Under the pieces are notes generated by a model. The model ran no database searches. It saw only the letters and a program-made list of their open reading frames with translations, and was not told the DNA's origin. From contig NZ_JAUTWS010000051.1 of the NCBI RefSeq assembly GCF_030657435.1, positions 1-38,748 on the forward strand: DNA of 38,748 bases. The letters run 5' to 3'. The stretch's first letter is position 1. Every line of letters starts with the position of its first letter. The translations under genes and the position numbers were made by a program. Positions 25,595 through 34,376 of the stretch are shown piece after piece. This DNA comes from Paracraurococcus lichenis. Lineage in GTDB: Bacteria > Pseudomonadota > Alphaproteobacteria > Acetobacterales > Acetobacteraceae.

Positions 25595-28500
25595 GCCAGG
25601 GAATGCCCGCGCTGCATGCGGCCGTGGCGGACATCCCGGATCCGGCCGCGCCGGCCGCGCCCGAGGCAGGGCGCGCGCACCCGACCTCCTTCGCGCAGCG
25701 GCGCTTTTGGGTGCTCGATCGGCTGGATCCCGGCAACCCGGCGCTGAACGTCGCCGTGCGCTGGCGGATCGAGGGCGACCTCTCGACCGGGCAGATCGCG
25801 GCGGCGTTCGAGCGGATCATCGCGCGGCACGAGGTGCTGCGGACCTGCTTCATCGAGCGTGACGGCGAGCCGGTGCAGGTCGTCCGGGAGGCGGTGCCGT
25901 TCCACGTGCCGAGCATCGACCTCACGGTGCTCGACAGCGACGCGATGGCGGAGTGCGACCGCATCGCCCGTGCCGAGGCGCGGACCCCCTTCGACCTGGC
26001 GGTCGCGCCGCTGATCCGGGTGACGCATCTCCGGCTCCGCGCCGACCTCGCCATCATCGCCGTGACCGCGCACCATGCGGTCTGCGACGGCTGGTCGATC
26101 GGCCTGCTCGCCGCCGAGATGTGCGAGATCTGCGGTGCGGCGGCGGCGGGGCGCGCGCCAGCCCTGCCGGAACTGCCCTTCTGCTACGGCGACTTCGCGG
26201 CCTATGAGCGCGAGGCGCTGGCCGCCGGCGACATGGATGCCGACGTCGCCTACTGGGCGTCCACGCTGCGCGGGATCGAGCCAGCGGCGCCACTGCCCGA
26301 CGTGCCGGCGCCGCCGGCGCCCGCGGGGACGAGTGCGATCGAGTCCATTCTGCTGCCGCCGGCGCTGACCGACGCCCTGACCCTGCTGCAACGTCAGCAC
26401 GGCTGCACGGCCTTCATGGTGGCGCTGGCGGCGCTCGGTGCGGTCCTCGCGCGCTACACCGGCGCGACCGATATCGCGGTGGGCACCCAGGTCGCCGGCC
26501 GCGACGATGTCGCGGTCGAGGATCTCGTCGGCGTCTTCATCAATACGCTCGTGCTGCGGCTCGACCTGTCGGGCGAGCCCGATGCGGCCACGCTGCTCGC
26601 ACGGGTGCGGGAGGTGGTCGCCGGTGCGCTGGCCCACAGAACGGTCCCGTTCGAGCGGATCCTCGAGGCCGTCCGACCCGGGCGCCACCGCGGCCAGGCG
26701 CCGCTCTTCGCGGTGAACTTCATCTTCCAGCGCTCCTTCATCCGCAACGCCGACTGCGGTGCCTTCCGGCTCATCGACCTGCCATCCCATTCCGCCGGCG
26801 CGCTGCACGACCTGAATTTCTTCATGGTGGAGCGGCCCGAAGGCTGGCGCGCATCCTGCGAGTACCGGGCAGACCTTTACGCGGCGGAGACGATATCGCA
26901 GATCCTCCGGCACTTCGCCACGCTCATGTCGGCGATGGCCGCGGCGCCGCGGACGCCGGTCTGGCGGCTGCCGATGCTGGATGCGGCGGAGCGTTGGCGG
27001 CTGGTCGAAGGCGTCAACGCGACGGCGGCCAGCTACCCGCGCGGCCTGACCGCGCCGGCCATGGTCGCCGCCGCCGCGGCGGCCTGGCCGGCCAGGATCG
27101 CGGTTGCCGCGCCGGACGCGACGCTGTCCTACGGCGCCCTGGCGGCGCGGATCGACTCCCTGGCCCGCCGGTTGCTTGCGGCAGGCATCGCGCCCGGCTC
27201 ACGCGTCGGCATCTACCTGCCGCGCTGCGCCGACCTGGTCGTCGCCCCGCTCGCCGTCATGCGGGCGGGCGGCGCCTACGTGCCACTGGATCCCATCTAC
27301 CCGCCCGACCGCATCGCGCAGATCGCCGAGCAGGCAGGCCTGGCGGCGGTGATCGCATCGGCGGACGGACTGCCGCAATCGCTCGCCGTGCTGCCGATGG
27401 TGTCGCCCGGCGAGGGCGGGGCGGATACGCGACCGCTGCCGACGGTGCCACCCGACGCGACCGCCTACGTGATCTTCACCTCCGGCTCCACCGGCCGGCC
27501 GAAAGGGGTGGCCGTCCCGCACCGGGCCCTCACGAACTTCCTGTGCGCCATGCGGCAGGTGCCGGGGCTCGCGCCGGACGACGGCATACTCGCCGTGACG
27601 ACCCTCTGCTTCGATATCGCCGCGTTGGAGCTTTTCCTGCCCTTGACCGTGGGTGCGCGCGTCGAGGTCGCGACGGAGGAAGAGTCGCGCGATGGCGCCC
27701 TGCTGCTGGCCCGTCTCCGCGCGTCGGGCGCGACGATGTTGCAGGCGACGCCGGCGACGTGGCGGCTCCTGCTGGCGGCGGGATGGGCGGGCGACCCGCC
27801 CCTGCGGATGCTGAGCGGCGGCGAGCCGCTGCCGCCCGACCTCGCGCATGCATTGCTGGCGCGGAGTCCGGAACTCTGGAACATGTACGGCCCGACCGAG
27901 ACGACGATATGGTCGTCGGCCGTGCGCCTGGATCCCGAGGCGGCGCCGTTCATCGGGCCACCGATCGCCAACACCCGGTTCTACGTGGTCGATCCTCGCG
28001 GCGAGCTGGCGCCGCCTGGTGCGCCCGGCGAACTCTGGATCGGCGGCGATGGCGTCGCCTCGGGATACTGGAACATGCCGGAGGCGACGCGCGAGCGGTT
28101 CCTGTCCGACCCGTTCGGCAACACGCCGGGTGCGCGCGTCTACCGCACCGGCGACCGCGTCCGCGCGCGCCGCACCGGCGGGTGGGAATTCCTCGGTCGC
28201 GGCGACGATCAGGTGAAGATACGCGGCTTCCGGGTCGAGCCGGCCGAGGTCGAGGCGCTGCTGCTCCGGCACCCCGCCGTGAGCAATGCCGTCGTGGTCG
28301 CCCGGCGGGGCGAGGCAGGCGACGACGTCCTGGTGGCATACGTTGCGCTGGCCGGCGAAGCGGAGCCGGTGATCGCCGAGCTGCGCGCAGCGGCGGCGGC
28401 AGCCCTGCCGCGCTACATGCGCCCATCCGCGATCGTGGCGCTCGACGCCATCCCGCTGCTGCCGAACGGCAAGATCGACCGGCGCGCCTTGCCCAGGCCC

Positions 28501-29625
28501 GGCACCGCCACCGCGGCAACCGAGGCTCCCGGCGGCCCGGAGGACGTGGTCGAGGCGCAACTGGCGGCGATCTGGCGCGCGGTGCTTGGTTGCGGGACGT
28601 TCGACCGGACAGCCGATTTCTTCGATCTCGGCGGGCATTCGCTTTCGGCGGCGCGGATGCTGGCGCGGGTGGAGACGGCGTTCGGCCTGCGCATCGGATT
28701 TGCCACGCTGTTCGAGTCGGCGCGGTTCGTGGAGTTCGCCGAGCGGCTCCGGGAGGCCGGGGCGGGCAGCGCCGCATTCCCTTCGGACCCGGCGCCGCGT
28801 CCCGGCGAAGCACGTCCTGGCATCTTCGCCATCAATCATACCGGCGTGTTCCGCCCGCTGCTGCAGCGCCTCGGCGCATCCCTCCCGATCACACCGCTGC
28901 AGCTCTTCAATCCGGAGCGTCCGACCGAGGCGCTGCCGGCCTCGGTCGAAGAAGCCGCCGCCGGCTATGCGGCGCTGATCCGCAACGCCCAGCCTTCCGG
29001 CCCCTATGTCCTCATGGGCTGGTGCAGCGGCGGGGTGATCGCCTTCGAGACGGCCCGGCACCTGGAGCGCGCCGGCGAGCAGGTGTCGCGCGTCGTCATG
29101 ATGGATGCATGGCGCCCGGGCTACACGCGCGGCCTGGGCCTGGTCCGTGGGAGGCTCGCCGAATACTCCTACCGCCTGCAGCTCGTCGCCGCGGATTGGC
29201 GGGAGGTGCGGGCGCATGGCGCGGGCATCCGGGTCTTCCTCGGACAACGGCGGATCGTCTCACGCCTGCTTGGATTGCGGGCCGAGCCGGGCGCGGAAGG
29301 CGACAGGTTCGACCGCTGGCTGGCCGCCCATCTTGCCCGGGCTCTCGACCAATATCGGCCGACGCCGTTTGCCGGCGCCGTGACGATGTTCCGCAGCTCG
29401 CGCGAACCGTCGGGCCGCTTCCTCGACCCGCTCTTCGGCTGGGGCGGGCTCGCGGCGGGCGGCATCGAGGTCGTGACGGTCCAGGGTGACCACTTCAGCA
29501 TCTTCGGCGAACCGGGCGTCTCGATCATGGCCGCGCACCTGATGAAGACCATCGGCCGCGAGACGGCGAAGCCTGATGAGGATCCCCTTGGTGCCGCCGC
29601 GCTTCCCGCGCATCGCGCGACATGA
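25591..29625 (+). CDS. NRPS termination module (C-A-T-TE), glycine-like code, cysteine thioesterase
   Basis: A 1344-residue protein that adds the last amino acid and releases the chain. Condensation domain about 20-440 (HHAVCDGW, His161-His162, Asp166), adenylation about 475-980 (A3 YVIFTSGSTGRPKG at 626, Lys961), carrier (FDLGGHSL, Ser1017) and thioesterase about 1070-1330. The specificity residues read DILQLGMIWK, very close to glycine codes such as DILQLGLIWK. In the thioesterase the nucleophile motif is MGWCSGG: Cys1145 stands where most type I thioesterases have serine. Asp1172 and His1301 (GDHFSIF) would complete the triad. The start overlaps the stop of the megasynthase gene (ATGA). 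No epimerisation domain or MbtH-like partner is seen. It is the end of a three-gene operon; the next gene converges. Confidence 0.95.
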
Positions 29626-29869
29626 CGGATCACCTCGCTCCCAGCCAAGGCCGGCCTGAAAGAGATGGCGTGGCTCGTCGGGGGGCGTGGCCGTCACAGG
29701 CGAATGCCGGCCGCGGTCGGCCGCGCGCCCCGGCTCGGATCGCTTGGCCGCAACGTCGCAGCCTCCCCTGCCCGTCCGCCACTGGCAGAACGACGACGAT
29801 CTGACCAGGCAGAGGATGGACACCCGAAGGTCTGGACAAGGCTGCGCCACGCGACTGCCCGAGGCCGGA
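29626..29869. other. convergent gap after the NRPS operon
   Basis: No gene is supported. A 6-bp stem with a 4-base loop (29708-29723, CGGCCG-CGGT-CGGCCG) is the only hairpin I noticed; it has no T-run. Transcripts of the assembly line and of the oxygenase pair meet here. Confidence 0.35.
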
Positions 29870-30814
29870 TCAAGCCATCTGGCCAGGCGTCCAACCAGCG
29901 GAGCAGGGCAGTCCTTCCTGGCGGAACAGGCGCTTGGCCACATCAAGTCCGCGGACCAGACCGGACTTCATGCCGTCCCGGAGCCTCGACGCACCTGGCG
30001 GCCGGGGCGCGAGGCCCAGTTTTCGCAGGTGGTGGTTGGCTTGGTAAACCCGCGCCATTCGCGCGATGGAACGCAGCTCGTAGTTCACGCTGAGCGCCAC
30101 CGAGACGTTGTCGTGGTTGCGGACCCAATGCGGCGCAAAGACCGGGATATGCACCCCATTGCCCGCGCGAAGGTCATAGGCGGCAGCTTTGGCCTGTTTT
30201 TCCTCGGTGTAGATGGCGCTGTTGTAGTTCCCCAGGAAGTAGCTCTCGCGCTCCTTGTGGGTGATGATGCCGGGATCATCCTGATTGAACAGGCAGATGG
30301 TCTTGTCGCCGGTGACCTGAAGCAGGAAGTTGCTCTCCGCGTCGACATGGTACGGCGTGAGGCGGTTGGGCGAACTTATCAGGATCAGCACCTCGCCCAC
30401 GATGATGTCCCGACGCATCGTGTCGCCGCAATACTCGACGATGGAAGCGAGGACGCCCTGCAGCAAGGGTGCGATTTCGCGGTCCTGCTCGGCATGTTTC
30501 AGGATGACCAACGAATTGTTGTCGCGGATGCCCTCGATGGTCTCCTGCAACGACAGGCGTCCGTCGGAGCTTCGCTCCCACCGGTCGGTCACCTCGACCT
30601 TGCCGTTGGACCAGTAAGTGTCGCGGTGATCGGGCGTTCTTTCGGCCAGCGCGAGGAGGCTCGGCAAAGCGAAGAGCGGATTGCCGGTGAGGCCGTGCGT
30701 GAAGAGGAAGGACGATGCGTTGTGGTGTTGGGCAAACCGGGCGTCCGGATCGACCAGGACCGGCCGGGGCGTCGCTGCGACCTTGGCAGGGTTGGGGAGC
30801 GTAAGTCTGGACAT
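29870..30814 (-). CDS. cupin/JmjC-type Fe(II)/2-oxoglutarate oxygenase candidate (A)
   Basis: A 314-residue protein with the cupin-like/JmjC fold signature. The iron-binding motif His156-x-Asp158 (TPYHVDAESNFLLQV), the putative 2-oxoglutarate lysine Lys171 (GDKTICLF) and the distal His229 (VFAPHWVRNH) are present in the expected order, so it is probably an active hydroxylase or oxygenase; the substrate is unknown. It is soluble, with no signal peptide. GAGGA lies about 6 bases before the ATG. It follows its paralogue after 33 bases, so the two form an operon. The place beside the assembly line suggests hydroxylation of a carrier-bound or released peptide or amino acid; protein hydroxylation or a sugar-linked substrate is also possible. 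Confidence 0.8.
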   Translation of the reverse strand: MSRLTLPNPAKVAATPRPVLVDPDARFAQHHNASSFLFTHGLTGNPLFALPSLLALAERTPDHRDTYWSNGKVEVTDRWERSSDGRLSLQETIEGIRDNNSLVILKHAEQDREIAPLLQGVLASIVEYCGDTMRRDIIVGEVLILISSPNRLTPYHVDAESNFLLQVTGDKTICLFNQDDPGIITHKERESYFLGNYNSAIYTEEKQAKAAAYDLRAGNGVHIPVFAPHWVRNHDNVSVALSVNYELRSIARMARVYQANHHLRKLGLAPRPPGASRLRDGMKSGLVRGLDVAKRLFRQEGLPCSAGWTPGQMA

Positions 30815-30847
30815 GCGGATCCTCGCCGGCGAACTGTCGCCCCATGC

Positions 30848-31774
30848 TCAGCGGCGCAGCGCTTTGTGCAGGGCGCGGTGGACGGGTTTGCCGATCGGCA
30901 GCAATGCGGCCATGGCGGCGGCCTTCATGGAGTCGAGCCTCCCGTTGCGTCCCGGCAGCACCGGCTCGACGTGCAGGCGCCGGAGGTAGTGATTGAGGGC
31001 TCGCACGCGGCCCAACCGGCGCGATTGCCGCGTTTCATAGACGATCGAGTAGGAGATGGACCGCGTCCCGACGGTTTCGACCCAGTGGGGCGCGTCCTGG
31101 GGCTGGTGCAGGCCGGATCCGGGCCGAAGGTGGAAGATGCGCTCGGCGGCCGGCGTGCGGCGGGCGAGGTCGACCTGCCCGATGTCGATTTCCGCGCGGG
31201 CATAGAGCGGCTCGACTTCCGCTTCGCCGAGGTCGGCGGGCGGGTAGAGATGGTAGATCTTCTCGCCTTCGATCTGGGAGAAGAAATTGACCTCGGGATC
31301 GAAGTGGAACGGTGTCGTTGCCTGAGGAGCGCTGATGAAGACAGCGGATTCGAGGCGAACGAAATCGTCGTCGTTGTTGCTGTCGCGCAGGCGCTCCCTG
31401 ATCTGCGCCACGAGGCAGTCGAGCAAGTCGCGGAAGCGTTGGTCATGTTGCTCGAGCCGCTTCAGCAGTATCTTGTACGAGCCCCCCGGGATCTGGTCGA
31501 AGGCCGCCTCGGGCGTCAGGCCGGCAGCGGGCATGGCGTAGAAGGGCGTGCCGGGCGTCGGCGCACTCCGTGACACATAGAAGTCGGCCGGAGTTTGGGA
31601 GTAGCGCCGGCACAGGTCGCGCAACGACCAGTGCTCGAACAGGTCGAGCCGATGCAAATTGTGGGTGAAACCGTAAGGTGCAAGGTTGTACTTCGCTGTA
31701 AACTCTTCATTGCTCCAGTCAAACCTGGGCCGGAGAAGACCAGACGGCGAATAACAATCCGGAGTTGCGCTCAT
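30848..31774 (-). CDS. cupin/JmjC-type Fe(II)/2-oxoglutarate oxygenase candidate (B)
   Basis: A 308-residue paralogue of the downstream gene. It has His157-x-Asp159 (TPFHFDPEVNFFSQIEG), Lys172 (GEKIYHLYP) and distal His230 (DAPHWVET). The N-terminal helical part also corresponds (YGFTHNLHRLDLFE against FLFTHGLTGNPLFA). Apart from these motifs the two differ much, so they may act on different positions or substrates, or form a heterodimer. I chose the ATG at 31774, which gives a length like that of the paralogue; a GTG at 31864 would add 30 residues that look like translated leader. The gene diverges from the second flippase, and the roughly 120 bases between them must hold both promoters. Confidence 0.8.
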   Translation of the reverse strand: MSATPDCYSPSGLLRPRFDWSNEEFTAKYNLAPYGFTHNLHRLDLFEHWSLRDLCRRYSQTPADFYVSRSAPTPGTPFYAMPAAGLTPEAAFDQIPGGSYKILLKRLEQHDQRFRDLLDCLVAQIRERLRDSNNDDDFVRLESAVFISAPQATTPFHFDPEVNFFSQIEGEKIYHLYPPADLGEAEVEPLYARAEIDIGQVDLARRTPAAERIFHLRPGSGLHQPQDAPHWVETVGTRSISYSIVYETRQSRRLGRVRALNHYLRRLHVEPVLPGRNGRLDSMKAAAMAALLPIGKPVHRALHKALRR

Positions 31775-31870
31775 TGAGGTCCAGCCCAATCTAATAACGG
31801 TTGTTGCGGGCGATCGTTCTTGATAGGTTATCTGTTGAGGCAAGGGGATGCAATGTTCATTCACCGCATA

Positions 31871-31888
31871 AGCACTGATACGTGTGCT
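31871..31888. promoter_or_regulatory. short inverted repeat in divergent promoter region
   Basis: AGCAC at 31871-31875 and GTGCT at 31884-31888 flank 8 bases, in the AT-richer gap between the oxygenase pair and the second flippase. It could be an operator for one or both promoters; the arms are short. Confidence 0.2.
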
Positions 31889-31893
31889 ATTGA

Positions 31894-33375
31894 ATGGCGC
31901 CCATGCATCTGCGAGCGGCGGTGAAGATGCGAGCGTTCCTGGGGCCGACCTCGCTGATCACATTCCAAGTCATCTTCATGCAGGTATTCACGCTAGCCGT
32001 GTTCGCCATCCAGGCGCCATTGCTGGGGCCCCAGGCCTTTGGCAGCGTCGCGCTGGGCATGGTGATGGTCGGCTTTTGCGAGACGGTGGTGACCTCCGTC
32101 GCAACCGACACCTTGATCTCGCTGAAGGATGCCGGGGCGGCGCATTACCGGACAGCGACCACGGCGACCTTGCTGGCATCGTCCCTGCTGGGATTGGCGG
32201 TCTTCCTCGGAAGTGACGCGGCGGCATGGCTGGCGGATGATCCGAGCCTGGCGCCGGTGTTCCGCTGGATGGCATTGCTGCCGCCCTTGTCGGCGCTCTG
32301 GGTCGCGCCGACAGCGCAGACCAAGCGCGAGATGCAGTTCAAGGCAACGGTGATCCGCTCGGTCTTCAGCCTGGCGCTGAGCGGCGTGATCGGCGTGGCG
32401 CTCGCATTTTCATCGATGGGGGTTTGGGCTCTCGTCGCGCAGGCGCTGATCTACCGGGCGAGCGGCGCGGTGGCCTTGTGGCTGCTGGTGCCTTTGCGGT
32501 TCCAACTGGGATATACGGGGATGGCGGGCCGTGAGCTTGCGGCGATCGCGCGAACGCTGTTCTTCGCGCGGGCCATGTCGTGGGCGACGGGGCAGATCCC
32601 GCGTTTCCTGCTTGGGCTCTCACTTGGAACCGTGGAGTTGGGCCTGTACAGCCTCGGGGCGCGTCTGACCGATGTCCTGATTCATCTGTCGGTCGAACCA
32701 AGGACGATCGTGGCGAGGGTGGAGCTCCGGCGTCACGCGACGGATCGGCAGGAGCTGGACCTGGCGGTGCGGAAGTTGTTCGCCACGATGAGCGCAGTGT
32801 GCTTTCCGATGAGCATAGGCGGTGCCGTAGTGATCCCGACGCTGTTCGATGCGTGGTTGGACCCGCGCTGGCAGACCGGCGCATCGTCCGTGCAGCTCTT
32901 GTTGCTGTGTTGCGTGCCGTACGTGACGTATTATGGGTGCACGGCGCTCGTTCTGGCGATGAACCAGCGCCGGGCTGAAGTGATCGTCGCGACGTTGCAG
33001 GCGGTTTGCCTGACGCTGGCCGTGGGGCTGACGGCACGAGCGGGGCTGGATGCCGCCTCTCTCTCGATCCTCGGGACGCTGGCGCTGTTGCTGCCTGTTC
33101 CGCTGGTGCTGGTGCGACGGTGCTGCGGGGTCGAGATCGGCACCATCGTCGGGCCGCAACTGCCTGCATTCGCATCGGCGGCGCTGATGGGTATTGTCGT
33201 CGCCTTGGCGGAAGCGCGGCTGCGGGACAGCGTTTCGAGCGTGACGTTGCTGGTGGCGCTCATCGGCTTCGGCGCGCTGGTCTATGTGGCAGCGATGGCG
33301 ATCCTGGCACCTGCCCTGGTCCGCGAGCGGCTGGACGGCCTGAGACTGCGCGGTAACCTCGGAGCGGCCGAATGA
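31894..33375 (+). CDS. Wzx-type polysaccharide flippase (second copy)
   Basis: A 493-residue polytopic membrane protein of the MOP/polysaccharide transporter superfamily with about twelve to fourteen hydrophobic segments. The N-terminal part (LITFQVIFMQVFTLAVFAIQ, LLGPQAFGSVALGMVMVGFC) and PRFLLGLSLGTVELGLYSLG in the middle are typical of the lipopolysaccharide/exopolysaccharide flippase group. The start is uncertain: ATGs at 31894, 31903 and 31927 are all possible and none has a strong ribosome-binding site. It shows no close likeness to the flippase at 9475-10869. Its position next to tailoring genes and 2 kb from the assembly line raises the chance that it moves a lipid-linked or peptide-decorated molecule, but flipping an ordinary glycan is the default reading. 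Confidence 0.87.
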   Translation: MAPMHLRAAVKMRAFLGPTSLITFQVIFMQVFTLAVFAIQAPLLGPQAFGSVALGMVMVGFCETVVTSVATDTLISLKDAGAAHYRTATTATLLASSLLGLAVFLGSDAAAWLADDPSLAPVFRWMALLPPLSALWVAPTAQTKREMQFKATVIRSVFSLALSGVIGVALAFSSMGVWALVAQALIYRASGAVALWLLVPLRFQLGYTGMAGRELAAIARTLFFARAMSWATGQIPRFLLGLSLGTVELGLYSLGARLTDVLIHLSVEPRTIVARVELRRHATDRQELDLAVRKLFATMSAVCFPMSIGGAVVIPTLFDAWLDPRWQTGASSVQLLLLCCVPYVTYYGCTALVLAMNQRRAEVIVATLQAVCLTLAVGLTARAGLDAASLSILGTLALLLPVPLVLVRRCCGVEIGTIVGPQLPAFASAALMGIVVALAEARLRDSVSSVTLLVALIGFGALVYVAAMAILAPALVRERLDGLRLRGNLGAAE

Positions 33376-33385
33376 GACCCGACGT

Positions 33386-34234
33386 GTGGTGCAGATCGTC
33401 GTCGGACAGGCGGTTCGCGTGACAGCGATCCGCCAATTGGCCCGCACCACGCTGCTCACGCTCGGCACGGTCCCGCCCTTGCGGCCGGCGCTGCGGGCAG
33501 GCTTTTCGTGGCGGTTTCGCCGGGCGACCAGGACAATGCGCGGTTTCGGCGGTCTCTACCCCGATTTCGCCGCGGCCCGGCGCGACGTGCCGTCCTGCCG
33601 CGCCAACGGCTTCGACGACGAGAGCACGGTGGGATTGCTGTTGGACGAGGCGGACACGGTCTTCTCGAGCGACTACGCGATGATGTTTTGGTTCGCCAAG
33701 TTCCAGGATGACCTCGACCTTGTCTTCGATTGGGGCGGCTATCTCGGGCGCAGCTATCGGATCTACCGCCGCCTCGTGGGCTTCGACGACCGGCTGCGCT
33801 GGGTCATCAATGACGTCCCGGCCGTGGTAAGATTTGGCCGATCCGCCGCAGCGTCGATGTTCGGCGATGCGGTATCGTTCACCGAAAGCTTCGACGCCCT
33901 GGAGCAGGCGGACCTGCTGCTGGCCTCCGGCTCCTTCCAGGTCATCGAGGATCCATGGCAGCCCCTGCAGCAGGCTGCGCGCCGACCGCGGCACGTCCTG
34001 ATCGACAAGATCCCGGCCTATGACCAACCGTCAGCCGTGACCTTGCATAGCGTCGGGACAGCGCTGGTTCCGTACCACCTGTTCAACAAGGAAAGTTTCG
34101 TCTCGCGCTTCAGGTCCATGGGGTATGAGCTGATCGATACATGGCTCAACCATAATGTTGATTGCCGAATACCCTTTTATGAAGACCATTCCATTGCCGC
34201 TTACAGCGGATTCTATTTTCGTTTTCCTCACTGA
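33386..34234 (+). CDS. TIGR04325-type putative methyltransferase
   Basis: A 282-residue protein that fits the TIGR04325 putative methyltransferase family, found in surface-polysaccharide loci. Visible family features are FGGLYPDFAAA near residue 54, NGFDDEST at 74, the S-adenosylmethionine-type glycine motif LVFDWGGYLGRSYRIYR around 112-128, DLLLASGSFQVIEDPW at 176-191 and VLIDKIPAYDQPSAVT, ending with YSGFYFRFPH. The likely reaction is O- or N-methylation of a sugar or its substituent; the substrate is unproven. It begins 10 bases after the flippase stop with a GTG (33386); a GTG at 33419 is an alternative. It is co-transcribed with the flippase. Confidence 0.75.
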   Translation: MVQIVVGQAVRVTAIRQLARTTLLTLGTVPPLRPALRAGFSWRFRRATRTMRGFGGLYPDFAAARRDVPSCRANGFDDESTVGLLLDEADTVFSSDYAMMFWFAKFQDDLDLVFDWGGYLGRSYRIYRRLVGFDDRLRWVINDVPAVVRFGRSAAASMFGDAVSFTESFDALEQADLLLASGSFQVIEDPWQPLQQAARRPRHVLIDKIPAYDQPSAVTLHSVGTALVPYHLFNKESFVSRFRSMGYELIDTWLNHNVDCRIPFYEDHSIAAYSGFYFRFPH

Positions 34235-34298
34235 TGGTGTCCGCCCGCCCGGGAGCGCTTCGGCCCCCCGGTTGGCGGGCTTCGCAGGAGAGGCCCGC

Positions 34299-34376
34299 AT
34301 GACAGGACCCGAAGCTTCGCCACCGGATGCGATCCGTGCTGCCGCAAGCGCGTCGGTCCTGCGTCGGTGCGCGTGA
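34299..34376 (+). CDS. possible 25-residue ORF coupled to the hydrolase
   Basis: An ATG at 34299 preceded by AGGAG at 8-base spacing opens a frame of 25 residues that starts MTGPEASPPDAIRAAA and stops at 34374-34376. This stop overlaps an in-frame GTG of the next gene (GTGA, 34373-34376), as in the other coupled junctions of the window. It may be a leader peptide that sets translation of the hydrolase. The composition is not distinctive and it could be chance. Confidence 0.35.
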   Translation: MTGPEASPPDAIRAAASASVLRRCA

